From Xestospongia bergquistia (Eukaryota; Porifera; Demospongiae; Haplosclerida; Petrosiidae), in contig OZ014414.1 of assembly GCA_963965975.1 (NCBI GenBank), positions 6,547,501 through 6,611,500 on the forward strand: a stretch of 64,000 bases of DNA, given 5' to 3'. This document shows positions 12,144 through 22,978 of the stretch, piece by piece (positions within the stretch are counted from its first letter, which is position 1; each line of letters begins with the position of its first letter). Under the pieces are notes generated by a model. The model searched no databases. It was not told the origin of the DNA and saw only the letters and a list, made by a program, of their open reading frames with translations. A program made the translations under genes and the position numbers.

Positions 12144-13585
12144 GATACATTTCACAGCACATAACATTGCTTTGCCATTAGTGTGAAGTGCTTGATGACA
12201 TTTGATAAATGAATGGATTTCATTTTTCTTTCTTGCACCTGAATGTAATGTAGTATTAAATCCTACAATACTGCAGCCTTTATTAACAAGATGTCTCACA
12301 ATATACACGTGTTCAGATTGATATGTGACATGGAGCGGTCTTTGATGGTCAGCATTCACAGCATCTATATTGCACTGAGGGTGATTTGTTAGAGTTTTGA
12401 CAATTTCAAAATGACCCTCTCGACATGCATAATGCAATGCAGTATTACTGTAGTAATCTTTAGCAGTAACAACACAGCTTTTCTCTACCACTACATGTCG
12501 TACAATGTCAACATTTCCATGAATACATGATTTATGGAGAGGTCTCAAATGCCATCCATTCTCAGCTTCCAAATTAAATTGCAGACAATCAGTTAAAAGT
12601 TTGACAATTTCTAAGAGACCTTTATCATTACTACATGCAATGAAGTGTTGTAATTAGTATGACAGTTTTTAGAGTTGACATCAAATACTTCTATACTAAC
12701 CAAATACTTGGTAACATCTACACAACCCAATTCTACAGCCTTATGTAATGGATACATTGCTGCAATGATATCTTTTAGAACAGTGTCTTTAGTAATAAAA
12801 GTTGGTTGATCTTTCTTGAGTCTCCTTGTTAAATATTTATTGATGCCAAAACTTCTAACTAATGCTTCAATCATTGATCCTGATACTTTATATTCTAATG
12901 CTGACTTGATGTAGTGATGTATGCAATCGACACTAACTTTCTGACTCAAGAACGTAACTACTACTTTATGTCCCTGACAAAGTGCATAATGAAGTGGTTG
13001 CTGTCCTGTATTGTCTAATACGTCAATATTACATTGTGGTTTAGAAGCAAGATATTCCACTACTGCTAAATGACCATTATTGCATGCGTTATGTATTGGA
13101 GTGTATCCTCTGTCATCTGATACATGGATATCACGACCTCTTTCATCAAGAGCTATGACAATAACCAAGTTCAGCAGCATGATGTAATGGATATATTCTA
13201 CTACTATTACTTCTAGTCTCACAGTTACATTGAGGTAGACAGAGGAGATATTGAACTATTGGTTGACGACCATACTCAATAGCTCTACGTAATGGAGTGT
13301 ATGCTGCATTATCTAAAGCATTTACTTCACACCCTACCTCATCAACAAGGTACTGTATTATACCTAAATCAGCTGATATAGTAACTTGATGAAGGGGTGG
13401 ATAACTACAGTCTTTCTATTAGATTTAATTTTTTTTTTCGCTAATACACGTGGTTTTCTTGACGTACTCTAGTCATAAAATCTTTAAATGATATCACTCT
13501 CAATAATATTGTCATTATATCGCAATTTGGTGCCTTTTTAATACACTGATATATATCCTCAGCATTTAATATATAGTCAGGATTA
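12144..13585 (-). pseudogene. Gene A ankyrin block, copy 2
   Basis: Same reading-frame pattern and lesions as copy 1. It carries the single difference that turns Glu into Lys in RRLKKDQ, shared with copy 3. Confidence 0.75.
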
Positions 13586-14328
13586 AAGTCTATTCGCGTT
13601 CACCTGCCAGTGGAAGTAGTTACGCAATAAAAATTATAAGTAATAAACCACAAATGAAAATATTTTTGGTTTTAAAAAAATGTACAAATTAACCGCGAAC
13701 CTCGTGAACGCACGTGGAACTTCATGTTCGATGATCATTACGAGCAGAAACCAACCAAAGTTAGGTAAAAAAACAGCCAAAGGCAGAAGAATATCTTCAC
13801 AATCTAAATACATTGTTGAGAATGTGAGAGCATTTTTTGAGAAGGAGAGGTTGAAGTGAACTTTAATAATAAGAGACTGTCAGTTGTCAAAAGGACAGCA
13901 GTGGTCTGTTATTAAAAACCATCAATCGAATTCACCAGGAGTACGTAAGTCATGGTGGTCAGTTTCTGACACCAGTTAAAAGATATGGTGTTTCACGAAT
14001 AAGAATCAACCCCGATTCGTTTGACAGAGAAATAATTTGTAGAACCATTCATAACGTTTACTGTAGAAAGGAATAGGAATATCCTACTCTCTGTAGTGTT
14101 TTGGATAAAATTAAGAAAGAGTTTGGTTTCCCAGGCGGCAGATTTTGTTTATGGAGAGTTCTAAAAGAGATGGGATATTCATATAAAAAGAAGGACAATA
14201 AACAATTTTTATACGAACAACGAAATATACTGGAACAAAGAGACACATACCTACGACAAATAAGACAACTAAGACAACAGAATGTAAACTTTGTTTACAC
14301 AGACGAAACATGGGTCAATGCACATCAC
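13586..14328 (+). mobile_element. Truncated mariner-IS630 element, copy 2 of the triplication
   Basis: Identical in layout to 11067-11809: left terminal repeat to the DETW motif, then the junction into the next unit. Confidence 0.85.
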
Positions 14329-14662
14329 ATTTGATGTCATTTTCATTGCTTGCTCTAACTGATGTCACAGTACTCAAAGATGCACTGTTGTTGAACTGAG
14401 TGATTTCACTGTTATTAGTAGTCGGACAATCACTTCTTGACTTGCTAGTTAGAATATTCTCATATATTAAAACAGCTTCTTCATTTACATCTTGTGTCCT
14501 CCATTCTGTAGTAACTACTGTATTGTGTTGTTGTAGTTTACTAAATAAGTTAACTTGTATGGCTGCATCAACCACACCAGTACTAAAAGAAGGTTCTGTA
14601 AGGGGCTCATTGAGTAATGTCTTCTTCAAAGTACTCTTACCAGCACTTGGTGTTCCTTTTCA
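14329..14662 (-). pseudogene. GTPase-domain stub with P-loop, copy 3
   Basis: P-loop at 14633-14656, otherwise as copy 2. Cut at 14329 by the duplication junction. Confidence 0.8.
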
Positions 14663-16104
14663 GATACATTTCACAGCACATAACATTGCTTTGCCATTAG
14701 TGTGAAGTGCTTGATGACATTTGATAAATGAATGGATTTCATTTTTCTTTCTTGCACCTGAATGTAATGTAGTATTAAATCCTACAATACTGCAGCCTTT
14801 ATTAACAAGATGTCTCACAATATACACGTGTTCAGATTGATATGTGACATGGAGCGGTCTTTGATGGTCAGCATTCACAGCATCTATATTGCACTGAGGG
14901 TGATTTGTTAGAGTTTTGACAATTTCAAAATGACCCTCTCGACATGCATAATGCAATGCAGTATTACTGTAGTAATCTTTAGCAGTAACAACACAGCTTT
15001 TCTCTACCACTACATGTCGTACAATGTCAACATTTCCATGAATACATGATTTATGGAGAGGTCTCAAATGCCATCCATTCTCAGCTTCCAAATTAAATTG
15101 CAGACAATCAGTTAAAAGTTTGACAATTTCTAAGAGACCTTTATCATTACTACATGCAATGAAGTGTTGTAATTAGTATGACAGTTTTTAGAGTTGACAT
15201 CAAATACTTCTATACTAACCAAATACTTGGTAACATCTACACAACCCAATTCTACAGCCTTATGTAATGGATACATTGCTGCAATGATATCTTTTAGAAC
15301 AGTGTCTTTAGTAATAAAAGTTGGTTGATCTTTCTTGAGTCTCCTTGTTAAATATTTATTGATGCCAAAACTTCTAACTAATGCTTCAATCATTGATCCT
15401 GATACTTTATATTCTAATGCTGACTTGATGTAGTGATGTATGCAATCGACACTAACTTTCTGACTCAAGAACGTAACTACTACTTTATGTCCCTGACAAA
15501 GTGCATAATGAAGTGGTTGCTGTCCTGTATTGTCTAATACGTCAATATTACATTGTGGTTTAGAAGCAAGATATTCCACTACTGCTAAATGACCATTATT
15601 GCATGCGTTATGTATTGGAGTGTATCCTCTGTCATCTGATACATGGATATCACGACCTCTTTCATCAAGAGCTATGACAATAACCAAGTTCAGCAGCATG
15701 ATGTAATGGATATATTCTACTACTATTACTTCTAGTCTCACAGTTACATTGAGGTAGACAGAGGAGATATTGAACTATTGGTTGACGACCATACTCAATA
15801 GCTCTACGTAATGGAGTGTATGCTGCATTATCTAAAGCATTTACTTCACACCCTACCTCATCAACAAGGTACTGTATTATACCTAAATCAGCTGATATAG
15901 TAACTTGATGAAGGGGTGGATAACTACAGTCTTTCTATTAGATTTAATTTTTTTTTTCGCTAATACACGTGGTTTTCTTGACGTACTCTAGTCATAAAAT
16001 CTTTAAATGATATCACTCTCAATAATATTGTCATTATATCGCAATTTGGTGCCTTTTTAATACACTGATATATATCCTCAGCATTTAATATATAGTCAGG
16101 ATTA
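14663..16104 (-). pseudogene. Gene A ankyrin block, copy 3
   Basis: This copy adjoins the complete mariner-type element and thus the real N-terminus of gene A. Between 16104 and about 15960 the minus strand reads NPDYILNAEDIYQCIKKAPN, which continues directly from the ankyrin frame on the far side of the transposon, then reaches a stop (TAG) near 15961. The following ankyrin repeats are as in copies 1 and 2. Confidence 0.72.
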
Positions 16105-16269
16105 AAGTCTATTCGCGTTCACCTGCCAGTGGAAGTAGTTACGCAATAAAAATTATAAGTAATAAACCACAAATGAAAATATTTTTGGTTTTAAAAAAAT
16201 GTACAAATTAACCGCGAACCTCGTGAACGCACGTGGAACTTCATGTTCGATGATCATTACGAGCAGAAA

Positions 16270-17765
16270 CCAACCAAAGTTAGGTAAAAAAACAGCCAAA
16301 GGCAGAAGAATATCTTCACAATCTAAATACATTGTTGAGAATGTGAGAGCATTTTTTGAGAAGGAGAGGTTGAAGTGAACTTTAATAATAAGAGACTGTC
16401 AGTTGTCAAAAGGACAGCAGTGGTCTGTTATTAAAAACCATCAATCGAATTCACCAGGAGTACGTAAGTCATGGTGGTCAGTTTCTGACACCAGTTAAAA
16501 GATATGGTGTTTCACGAATAAGAATCAACCCCGATTCGTTTGACAGAGAAATAATTTGTAGAACCATTCATAACGTTTACTGTAGAAAGGAATAGGAATA
16601 TCCTACTCTCTGTAGTGTTTTGGATAAAATTAAGAAAGAGTTTGGTTTCCCAGGCGGCAGATTTTGTTTATGGAGAGTTCTAAAAGAGATGGGATATTCA
16701 TATAAAAAGAAGGACAATAAACAATTTTTATACGAACAACGAAATATACTGGAACAAAGAGACACATACCTACGACAAATAAGACAACTAAGACAACAGA
16801 ATGTAAACTTTGTTTACACAGACGAAACATGGGTCAATGCACATCACAGTAATGATTATGTATGGGTTGACAGTGATGGGAAAGGTGGATGGAAGGTTCC
16901 AAGTGGTAAAGGTGAAAGATTAATTGTATTACATGCAGGAGGAGTCAATGGATGGGTGGAAGAAGCAGAACTGGTGTTTAAATCCAAGACAAATTCAGCT
17001 GACTATCATGACGAAATGAACAGTGAACACTTTCTTTAATGGATGACAGAAAAACTATTACCAACACTTGATGAACCGTCAGTCATAATTTTAGACAATG
17101 CAAGTTATCACAACAAACAGCGAGACAAACCTCCAACAACACAAAACAAAAAAAGTGAGATTCAGGAATGGCTGGATGAACATAACATCACTTACGAACC
17201 TACAGATATTAAAAAGACATTACTAGATAAGGTGAAATAACACAGACCAAAACCTATATATCTGAACGATGAACTTGCTAATGAGTATGGACATAACATT
17301 CTTCGACTTCCTGTTGGGCATTGTGAACTTAATCCAATTGAGTTGGCATGGGCTTCAGTAAAACATTACATAGCAAAACACAACACACACTACAACCTGA
17401 CACATGTTCAACAGTTAATACCAGAAGGATTTAAACACACAACAGTAGATATGTGGAAAAACTTCTGTAGACATGTTGAGGAAGTAGAAAAGAATTACAT
17501 TGAAAAAGATGGAATTGTGGAAGACACCTTGGACGAAATGGTTATTACTATTGGTGAAGAAGAGAGTGATGATGAAGATGACGATGATGATGAGTTCATT
17601 GATGACGCAGACAGACAACTTATTGACAGAGCTTTATGTGAACAATCTACAACAAGTGCAAGCACAAGTGACATTTGCACTGACTCCAGACAAGAATTAG
17701 ACAGTGACTTCCTTAGCAGCTTTGACCCAATTTTCCTACAAAATGTTTTTCCTTTAACTGACTGA
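16270..17765 (+). pseudogene. Transposase of the mariner-IS630 element
   Basis: Helix-turn-helix region at about 16280-16560, with frame changes and stops, then one long frame from about 16590 to the stop at 17763-17765, broken by two TAA codons (17037-17039, 17238-17240). Catalytic triad: Asp in YTDETWVNAHH, Asp in VIILDNASYHN, Glu in HCELNPIELAW. About 81 residues separate the second Asp and the Glu, counting the stop position, close to the DD82E spacing reported for the Sailor group (from memory, not searched). The C-terminus is highly acidic (EEESDDEDDDDDEFIDD). It is inactive because of the stops. Confidence 0.82.
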
Positions 17766-17926
17766 CTGTACTTATATTTAACATTTTAATAATATTATAG
17801 CTATCATATAACGTATAAATTAGCCTTCAAAACTAGCTACTTACGGTAAAATCTTCTCTTTTATGTCTGCGATAAAACTTCAATCCTAGCGCCATTTTGA
17901 TCATTGACCACACCCAAAATACGTGC

Positions 17927-17965
17927 GACAAAATTCCAGTGGTCACTGACCACTGGAATTTTGTC
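17927..17965. repeat. Perfect 19-bp subterminal hairpin in the mariner-type element
   Basis: GACAAAATTCCAGTGGTCA, one base, then the exact reverse complement. Part of the arm (ACTGGAATTTTGTC) is repeated again directly after. It may be a transposase-binding or foldback site. Confidence 0.8.
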
Positions 17966-18182
17966 ACTGGAATTTTGTCGAACTGGTCAGTGGTATGCTT
18001 ATACTTCATTTATGGACAATACAGCTAACTTCCAAAGTATACATCACAGGTGATTTTTGAAATTATCAGTAGATACGCAAGTTAAAAGGGATCAATACGG
18101 TACTCGAAATTTTGAAATCTGACAAGTAATAAGGAAGTTACACTGAAAAAACGAAATGCCAGGCGAACGTGAATGGACTTTA

Positions 18183-18561
18183 GTAGATATCAATGATACA
18201 ATGTTATTGTGACCATTTCTACTAGCGAGATAAAGAGGGGTTTCTCTTTGATAATCGTAGAGGGCAAAATCAAAATTATTATGATGTATTAAAAATTCAA
18301 CAAATTCTTCTTTTCCAGCACCACATGACAAATAAAGTGGTGTGAAACCCTCTTAATTAACTAAATACCAAAACTCACAATTTGAGAAGTGGGAATGAGA
18401 TACTGTAATACATCTAACCCACAGTGGTGAGAATTACAACACAAGTGAAGGAGTGTGTTGCCTTGATCTTTGCATATCCAAGGAGATATATCACGTGTGA
18501 TAAGTCTCTTAACAAGAGCTAGATCACCTTTACAACAGGCATCACGAATTTCGACCTCCAT
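18183..18561 (-). pseudogene. Gene A N-terminal ankyrin segment
   Basis: Starts MEVEIRDACCKGDLALVKRL, then NTLLHLCCNSHHCGLDVLQYL, then after a frame break near 18355 STPLYLSCGAGKEEF-like sequence and ETPLYLASRNGHNNI, ending at the TA target of the mariner element. These are two to three ankyrin repeats at the extreme N-terminus. A diverged copy at 20511-20880 keeps the open frame across the break (GDLVNEQGSTPLHLSCGAG), so a small indel occurred here. Confidence 0.7.
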
Positions 18562-18810
18562 TATCTTTAGTATCCTGCTAGATATATCTTCTTGTATAGC
18601 ATATTTCTGTTGACCTACTGCACAGATTGTAGTTTCACATGCTTACTGAGATTATCTTCCCGTTTATAGCCGCATATGTAGAATATCCAAACCTCTCCCG
18701 CCCGTTTTACGTAATACAGTAAACAATGATTTGATTATGGCTATGTCAAAAGTTTAGGACAAATAAATGGGTGTGTCATAGAATGCAAACAAACGAAGGT
18801 GTGGCTAATA

Positions 18811-18999
18811 ATGGTAGAAAGTTGGATTGAATTTATTGCTGAGGTTTCTTATTTTCTAAAAGAAGCAAAACTAAAGAACAGTACAACTTCTGTCAGACTA
18901 TTCGAATGTGTATCTGAAAAACTGGAGCACTGCATAAGAAATATAACAAAGACAGATGGTACATGTGATGAACTAGAAATTTGTTGTTTATCACAGTAA
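18811..18999 (+). CDS. Small ORF divergent from gene A, unknown function
   Basis: 62 codons from ATG 18811 to TAA 18999, starting MVESWIEFIAEVSYFLKEAK and rich in Cys near the end (CDELEICCLSQ). It is predicted mainly helical. It lies about 250 bp upstream of gene A in divergent orientation. In the duplicate at 21301-21470 the fourth codon pair is changed (TGG to TGA) and about 11 bp are missing, so that copy is broken. It could be a first coding exon or chance; I do not recognise it. Confidence 0.3.
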   Translation: MVESWIEFIAEVSYFLKEAKLKNSTTSVRLFECVSEKLEHCIRNITKTDGTCDELEICCLSQ

Positions 19000-19019
19000 A
19001 CACATATATTGTTATTTGT

Positions 19020-19880
19020 TTATTTATTGTAGTAATCTCTGTATACACATATATTGTTATCTGCTAGATCCTTATCACATGTATAATTCTAGAACCTTCT
19101 ATGTCACATGTTGTGTAATGTATAAAAGAAACATAATTTTTTGGTAAGAACAGAGTTCCTCAAATTCTCTCATAAATTTAACATACCCAGTCTGGAAATC
19201 TTTCACATATGATGGTAGCAGTGGGATCAATCATAGTAGAAGTGACGAGAACCCTAAATGTAGGAGCAACTAAGTTTGTGTTGTATGACTACTTGTTCAG
19301 AAAGGAGATACCAGAAGCTTGACCTTAAAATAGAAGTCATGTCAGTGGATCTTAGTCAAGTGTTGCAGGCACTTATTGAAGACAGGCAGGCTCATGAAAG
19401 GGACCTGGCTGAGGAACATGAGAGAAGAGAGGAAGAACAATGAAGGAAGGAAGTACAGTTACAAATGGAATGAAAAAGGCGAGAAGAAGAGACTAGACAG
19501 TGAATGGAACTATTAGTAAAGCTGGTGGAAGGAATTCGAGGAAATAGAGGAGGTGGTCTAGACACAGGTTGGTCAAGGGCTCTAGTGCATCGAAAGGTAG
19601 TACCTAAAGAAGAGTTCCTTGAAGAAAGAGCTACTATGGTGCGTTGTGCACATCGAGACACAGTGTTGTACCCCTTGGCAAAGGTGCGCATGGAACCAGA
19701 GAAGGCCATGATAATAATGACAAAAGCCACAGTACGGAAACAGAAGGAAGAGAAGGCTAAGGAGAAACAATTAGAGGAGAAATGTGGAGTGACATCAAAC
19801 CCATTAATGAAGAAGGAGGAGAGAATTGAAGCGAAGGGCAACGATCGTGATAATGAGGAAGAAGACAAGAGTGAAAGTTT
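19020..19880 (+). mobile_element. Fragment of a second Gypsy-type element: LTR-like leader and gag
   Basis: A TATA box (TATAAAAG, 19121-19128) is followed about 90 bp later by ATGGTAGCAGTGGGATC, a primer-binding-site-like sequence (in the second copy TGGTGGCAGCAGTG). Then comes a gag-like frame on the plus strand: MSVDLSQVLQALIEDRQAHE, a Glu/Arg-rich coiled stretch, MELLVKLVEGIRGNRGGG, broken by several stops. The right end runs into ankyrin fragments at about 19875. The LTR start could not be fixed because no second LTR was found. Confidence 0.5.
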
Positions 19881-20510
19881 GACAATTTCTAAGAGACCTT
19901 TATCACATGCTACATGCAATGGAGTGTTGTCATTAGTATGACAGTTTTTAGAGTTGACATCAAATATTTCTATACTAACCAAATACTTGTTAAATTGCAG
20001 ACAATCAGTTAACCAAATACTTGTTGTTTTTAGAGTTGACATCAAATACTTCTATACTAACCAAATACTTGTTAAATTGCAGACAATCAGTTAACCAAAT
20101 ACTTGTTGAATTGCAGACAATCAGTTAAAAGTTTGACAATTTCTAAGAGACCTTTATCACATGCTACATGCGATGGAGTGTTGTCATTAGTGACAGTTTT
20201 TAAAAGTTTAGATCAAATACTTCTATACTAACCAAATACTTGGTAACATCCTACACAACCCAATTCTACAGCCTGATGTAATGGATACATTGCTGCAATG
20301 ATATCTTTTAGAACAGTGTCGTTAGTAATAAAAGTTGGTTGATCTTCCTTGAGTCTCCTTGTTAAATTTTTGTTGATACTTATCTTCTAATGCTGACTGG
20401 ATGCAGTGATGTATGCCATCGACACTAACTTTCTGACTCAATAATGTAACTACTACTTTATGTCCCTGACAAAAGTGCATAATGAACTGGCTTCAATATT
20501 ACATTGTGGT
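19875..20510 (-). pseudogene. Scrambled ankyrin fragments of a gene A paralogue
   Basis: Minus-strand pieces match gene A 10060-10470 at the DNA level, but rearranged. Between about 19940 and 20130 short direct repeats alternate (TTGCAGACAATCAGTTAA, CCAAATACTTGTT, AGAGTTGACATCAAATA). From 20150 to 20510 the order follows gene A again, with small deletions. No open frame survives. Confidence 0.6.
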
Positions 20511-20880
20511 TTAGTAGATATCACTGTGACCATTTCTACTAGCGAGATAAAAAGGGGTTTCCCTTTGATAATTGTAGAGGGCAAAATCAAAATTATTATG
20601 ATGTATTAAAAATTCAACAAATTCTTCTTTTCCAGCACCACACGACAAGTGAAGTGGTGTGGAACCCTGTTCATTAACTAAATCACCAAAACTCACAATT
20701 TGAGAAGTGGCAATGAGATACTGTAATACATCTAACCCACAGTGGTGAGAATTGCAACACAAGTGAATGAGTGTGTTGCCTTGATCATTGCATCTCCAAG
20801 GAGATATACTATGTGTGATAAGTCTCTTAACAAGAGCTAGATCACTATTTCAACAGGCATCACAAATCTTGACCTTCATT
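20511..20880 (-). pseudogene. N-terminal ankyrin segment of a gene A paralogue
   Basis: Diverged copy of 18183-18561. ATG at 20878-20880; the ninth codon is TGA (Cys in gene A), after which the ankyrin frame is open to 20511: NTLIHLCCNSHHCGLDVLQYL, GSTPLHLSCGAGKEEFVEFL, ETPFYLASRNGHSDIY. Confidence 0.65.
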
Positions 20881-21235
20881 ATCTTTAGTATCCTGCTGAT
20901 ATATCTTTTTGCATAGCATATTTCTGTTGACGGCATCACAAATCTTGACCTTCATTATCTTTAGTATCCTGCTGATATATCTTTTTGCATAGCATATTTC
21001 TGTTGACCTACTGCACAGATTGTAGTTTCACATGCTCACAATTATCTTTAGTATCCTGCTGATATATCTTTTTGCATAGCATATTTCTGTTGACCTACTC
21101 ACAGAGATTATCTTCCTGTTTATAGCCGCATATGTAGAATATCCAAACCTCCCGTTTTACGTAATACAGTAAAGAATGATTTGATTATGTCCCGTTTTAC
21201 GTAATACAGTAAAGAATGATTTGATTATGGCTATG
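20870..21235. repeat. Short tandem repeats upstream of the paralogue
   Basis: A segment of roughly 60-75 bp (TTATCTTTAGTATCCTGCTG... to TTTCTGTTGAC) occurs three times between 20878 and 21095. A 38-bp segment starting CCCGTTTTACGTAATACAG occurs twice between 21151 and 21228. The equivalent region of gene A (18555-18740) has each once. Confidence 0.75.
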
Positions 21236-21479
21236 TCAAAAGTTTAGGACAAATAAATGGGTGTGTCATAGAATGCAAACAAACGAAGGTGTGGCTAATA
21301 ATGGTAGAAAGCTGAATTGAATTTATTGCTGAGGTTTCTTATTTTCTAAAAGAAGCAAAACTAAAGAACAGTACAACTTCTGTCAGACTATTTGAATGTG
21401 TATCTGAAAAACTGGAGCACTGCATAAGACAGATGGTACGTGTGATGAACTAGAAATTTGTTGTTTATCACAGTAAACA

Positions 21480-22978
21480 CATATATTGTTATTGTTATAT
21501 TTGTTTATTTATTGTAGTAATCTCTGTATACACATATATTGTTATCTGCTAGATCCTTATGACATGTATAATTCTAGAACCTTCATGTCACATGTTGTGT
21601 AATGTATAAAAGAAACATGATTTTTTGGTAAGAACAGAGTTCCTCAAATTCTCTCATAAATTTAACATAACTAGTCAGGAAATCTTTCACATATGGTGGC
21701 AGCAGTGTGATCGATCGTAGCAGAAGTGACAAGAACCCAGAAGTGACGAGAACCCTAAATGTAGGAGCAACTAAGTCTTTGTGTTGTATGACTACTCGTT
21801 CTAGAAGGAGATACCAGAAGCTTGACCTTAAAATAGAAGTCATGTCAGTGGATCTTAGTCAAGTGTTTCAGGCACTTATTGAAGACAGGCAGGCTCATGA
21901 AAGGGACCTGGTTGAGGAACATGAGAGAAGAGAGGAAGAACAATGAAGGAAAGAAGTACAGTTACAAATGGAATGAAAAAGGCGAGAAGAGACTAGACAG
22001 TGAATGGAATTATTAATAAAGCTGGTGGAAAGAGTTCAAGGAAATAGAGGAGGTGGTCTAGACACAGGTTGCTCAAGGACTCTAGTCCATCGGAAGGTAG
22101 TACCTGAAGAAGAGTTCCTTGAAGAAAGAGCTACTGTGGTGCGTTGTGCACATGCGTGTCGTACCCTTTGGCAAAGGTGCACATGGAAGTCGAGGGAAAC
22201 CAACAGAAGTTGAGGCTGCTTTGTCAGATCGCTTACCTGTGGAGTATTGTTGGGTACGGATGTGTCCCAACTGCCTGAGCTATTAACCCAAAAGAACTCT
22301 GGAGTAGGCTTACTTGTGGAAGTATTGTTGGGTACAGATGTGTCCCAACTGCCCAAGCTATTAACCCAACAGAACTCTGAGATGGGGAACCAGAGAAGGC
22401 CATGATAAACCCAACAGAACTCTGGAGTAGGAGAACCAGAGAAGGCCATGATAATAATGACAAAAGCTGCAGTACGGAAACAGAAGGAAGAGAAGTCTAA
22501 GGAGAAACAATTAGAGGAGAAATATGGAGTGACATCAAACCCATCAATGAAGAAGGAGCAGAGAACTGAAGCGAAGGGTAATTTATTGTGATAAAGAGGA
22601 AGAAGACAAGAGTGAAGAGACAGATTGGATGATGACGATAGATGATGACTTGTTTGGGAAATCTCGAGAAGAATGAGCAGAAACATGAAGAGAGCAGACA
22701 AAATACAGCACAACAGAAGTGGAGGATCAGGTGACAACCATATTCGAAGGATTGACTCCAAAAGATTGAAGATGCTTTAGAAGACTGACCCATCATTGGA
22801 ATCAGTCAGGAATAAAGCTTATGCCAATCATACAACTGATAATGAAACACAGTTCTACTGGAGAGATTGTCTACTGTGCAGATATTGGATGCCACCTGGT
22901 AGAGATGGTGAAGACATGGCTGTAGAACAACTCGTGCTTCCGAAGGAATGTTGTGACACAGTTCTAAGTCTGGTATGA
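21480..22978 (+). mobile_element. Second copy of the Gypsy-type fragment with a pol remnant
   Basis: Diverged duplicate of 19020-19880: TATA at about 21605, TGGTGGCAGCAGTG primer-site-like sequence at 21694, gag frame with MSVDLSQVFQALIEDRQAHE. It continues past internal direct repeats (22230-22480) into a pol remnant ending at 22978 (YWRDCLLCRYWMPPGRDGED, VEQLVLPKECCDTVLSL), which corresponds to the stretch just before the integrase zinc finger of Gypsy pol. Reverse transcriptase and RNase H are missing, so a large internal deletion occurred. Confidence 0.6.
22230..22480. repeat. Internal direct repeats in the Gypsy fragment
   Basis: A block containing GTATTGTTGGGTAC, GTGTCCCAACTGCC and CTATTAACCCAA occurs twice (22240-22310, 22320-22375), and GGAGTAGG / AACCAGAGAAGGCCATGATAA occurs twice just after. 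The first Gypsy copy lacks this insert. Confidence 0.7.

Larger units (their letters stand above)
9291..16847. repeat. Tandem triplication, 2519-bp unit
   Basis: Units 9291-11809, 11810-14328 and 14329-16847 have exactly the same length and are virtually identical; one difference was seen (10295 C versus T in the other two). Each unit runs from the GTPase exon of gene A, through ankyrin exons, into the first 743 bp of a mariner-type element. Both breakpoints share the 6-mer ATCACA (gene side 9286-9291, transposon side 16843-16848), which suggests a microhomology-mediated duplication followed by a second round. The unit contains two unrelated sequences fused, so it arose after the transposon had inserted. 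Confidence 0.92.
16105..18180 (+). mobile_element. Complete Tc1/mariner-IS630-type element, 2076 bp
   Basis: Flanked by TA (16103-16104 and 18181-18182). Imperfect terminal inverted repeats: AAGTCTATTCGCGTTCACCTG on the left, and the complement AAGTCCATTCACGTTCGCCTG on the right. A perfect 19-bp hairpin lies near the right end (17927-17965). It carries a decayed DDE transposase. The insertion lies within an ankyrin exon of gene A. Confidence 0.88.
1..18561 (-). pseudogene. Gene A: ankyrin-Roc-COR-ZU5 protein, decayed and interrupted by transposons (whole locus)
   Basis: Minus-strand locus starting at an ATG at 18559-18561 and leaving the window at base 1. Domain order from the N-terminus: ankyrin repeats, a Roc-like GTPase with P-loop, a COR-like region, a ZU5-like domain, then C-terminal exons of unknown fold. 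Such ROCO-like proteins are usually intracellular signalling GTPases. The copy is dead as it stands: in-frame stops lie before the P-loop and in COR, several 1-nt frameshifts are visible, and a Gypsy element, a mariner-type element and a 2519-bp triplication interrupt it. Reading frame resumes across both transposon insertion sites when each element and one target duplication are ignored, so the insertions hit one ancestral gene. Parts are described separately below. Confidence 0.8.

Noticed and set aside
19392..20045. 217-codon minus-strand frame
   Set aside because: It mixes antisense of the gag fragment with a piece of ankyrin DNA; the low-complexity Ser/Leu composition is that of an antisense Glu/Lys-rich frame.
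22036..22761. 241-codon minus-strand frame
   Set aside because: Antisense to the plus-strand gag-like region and its internal direct repeats.
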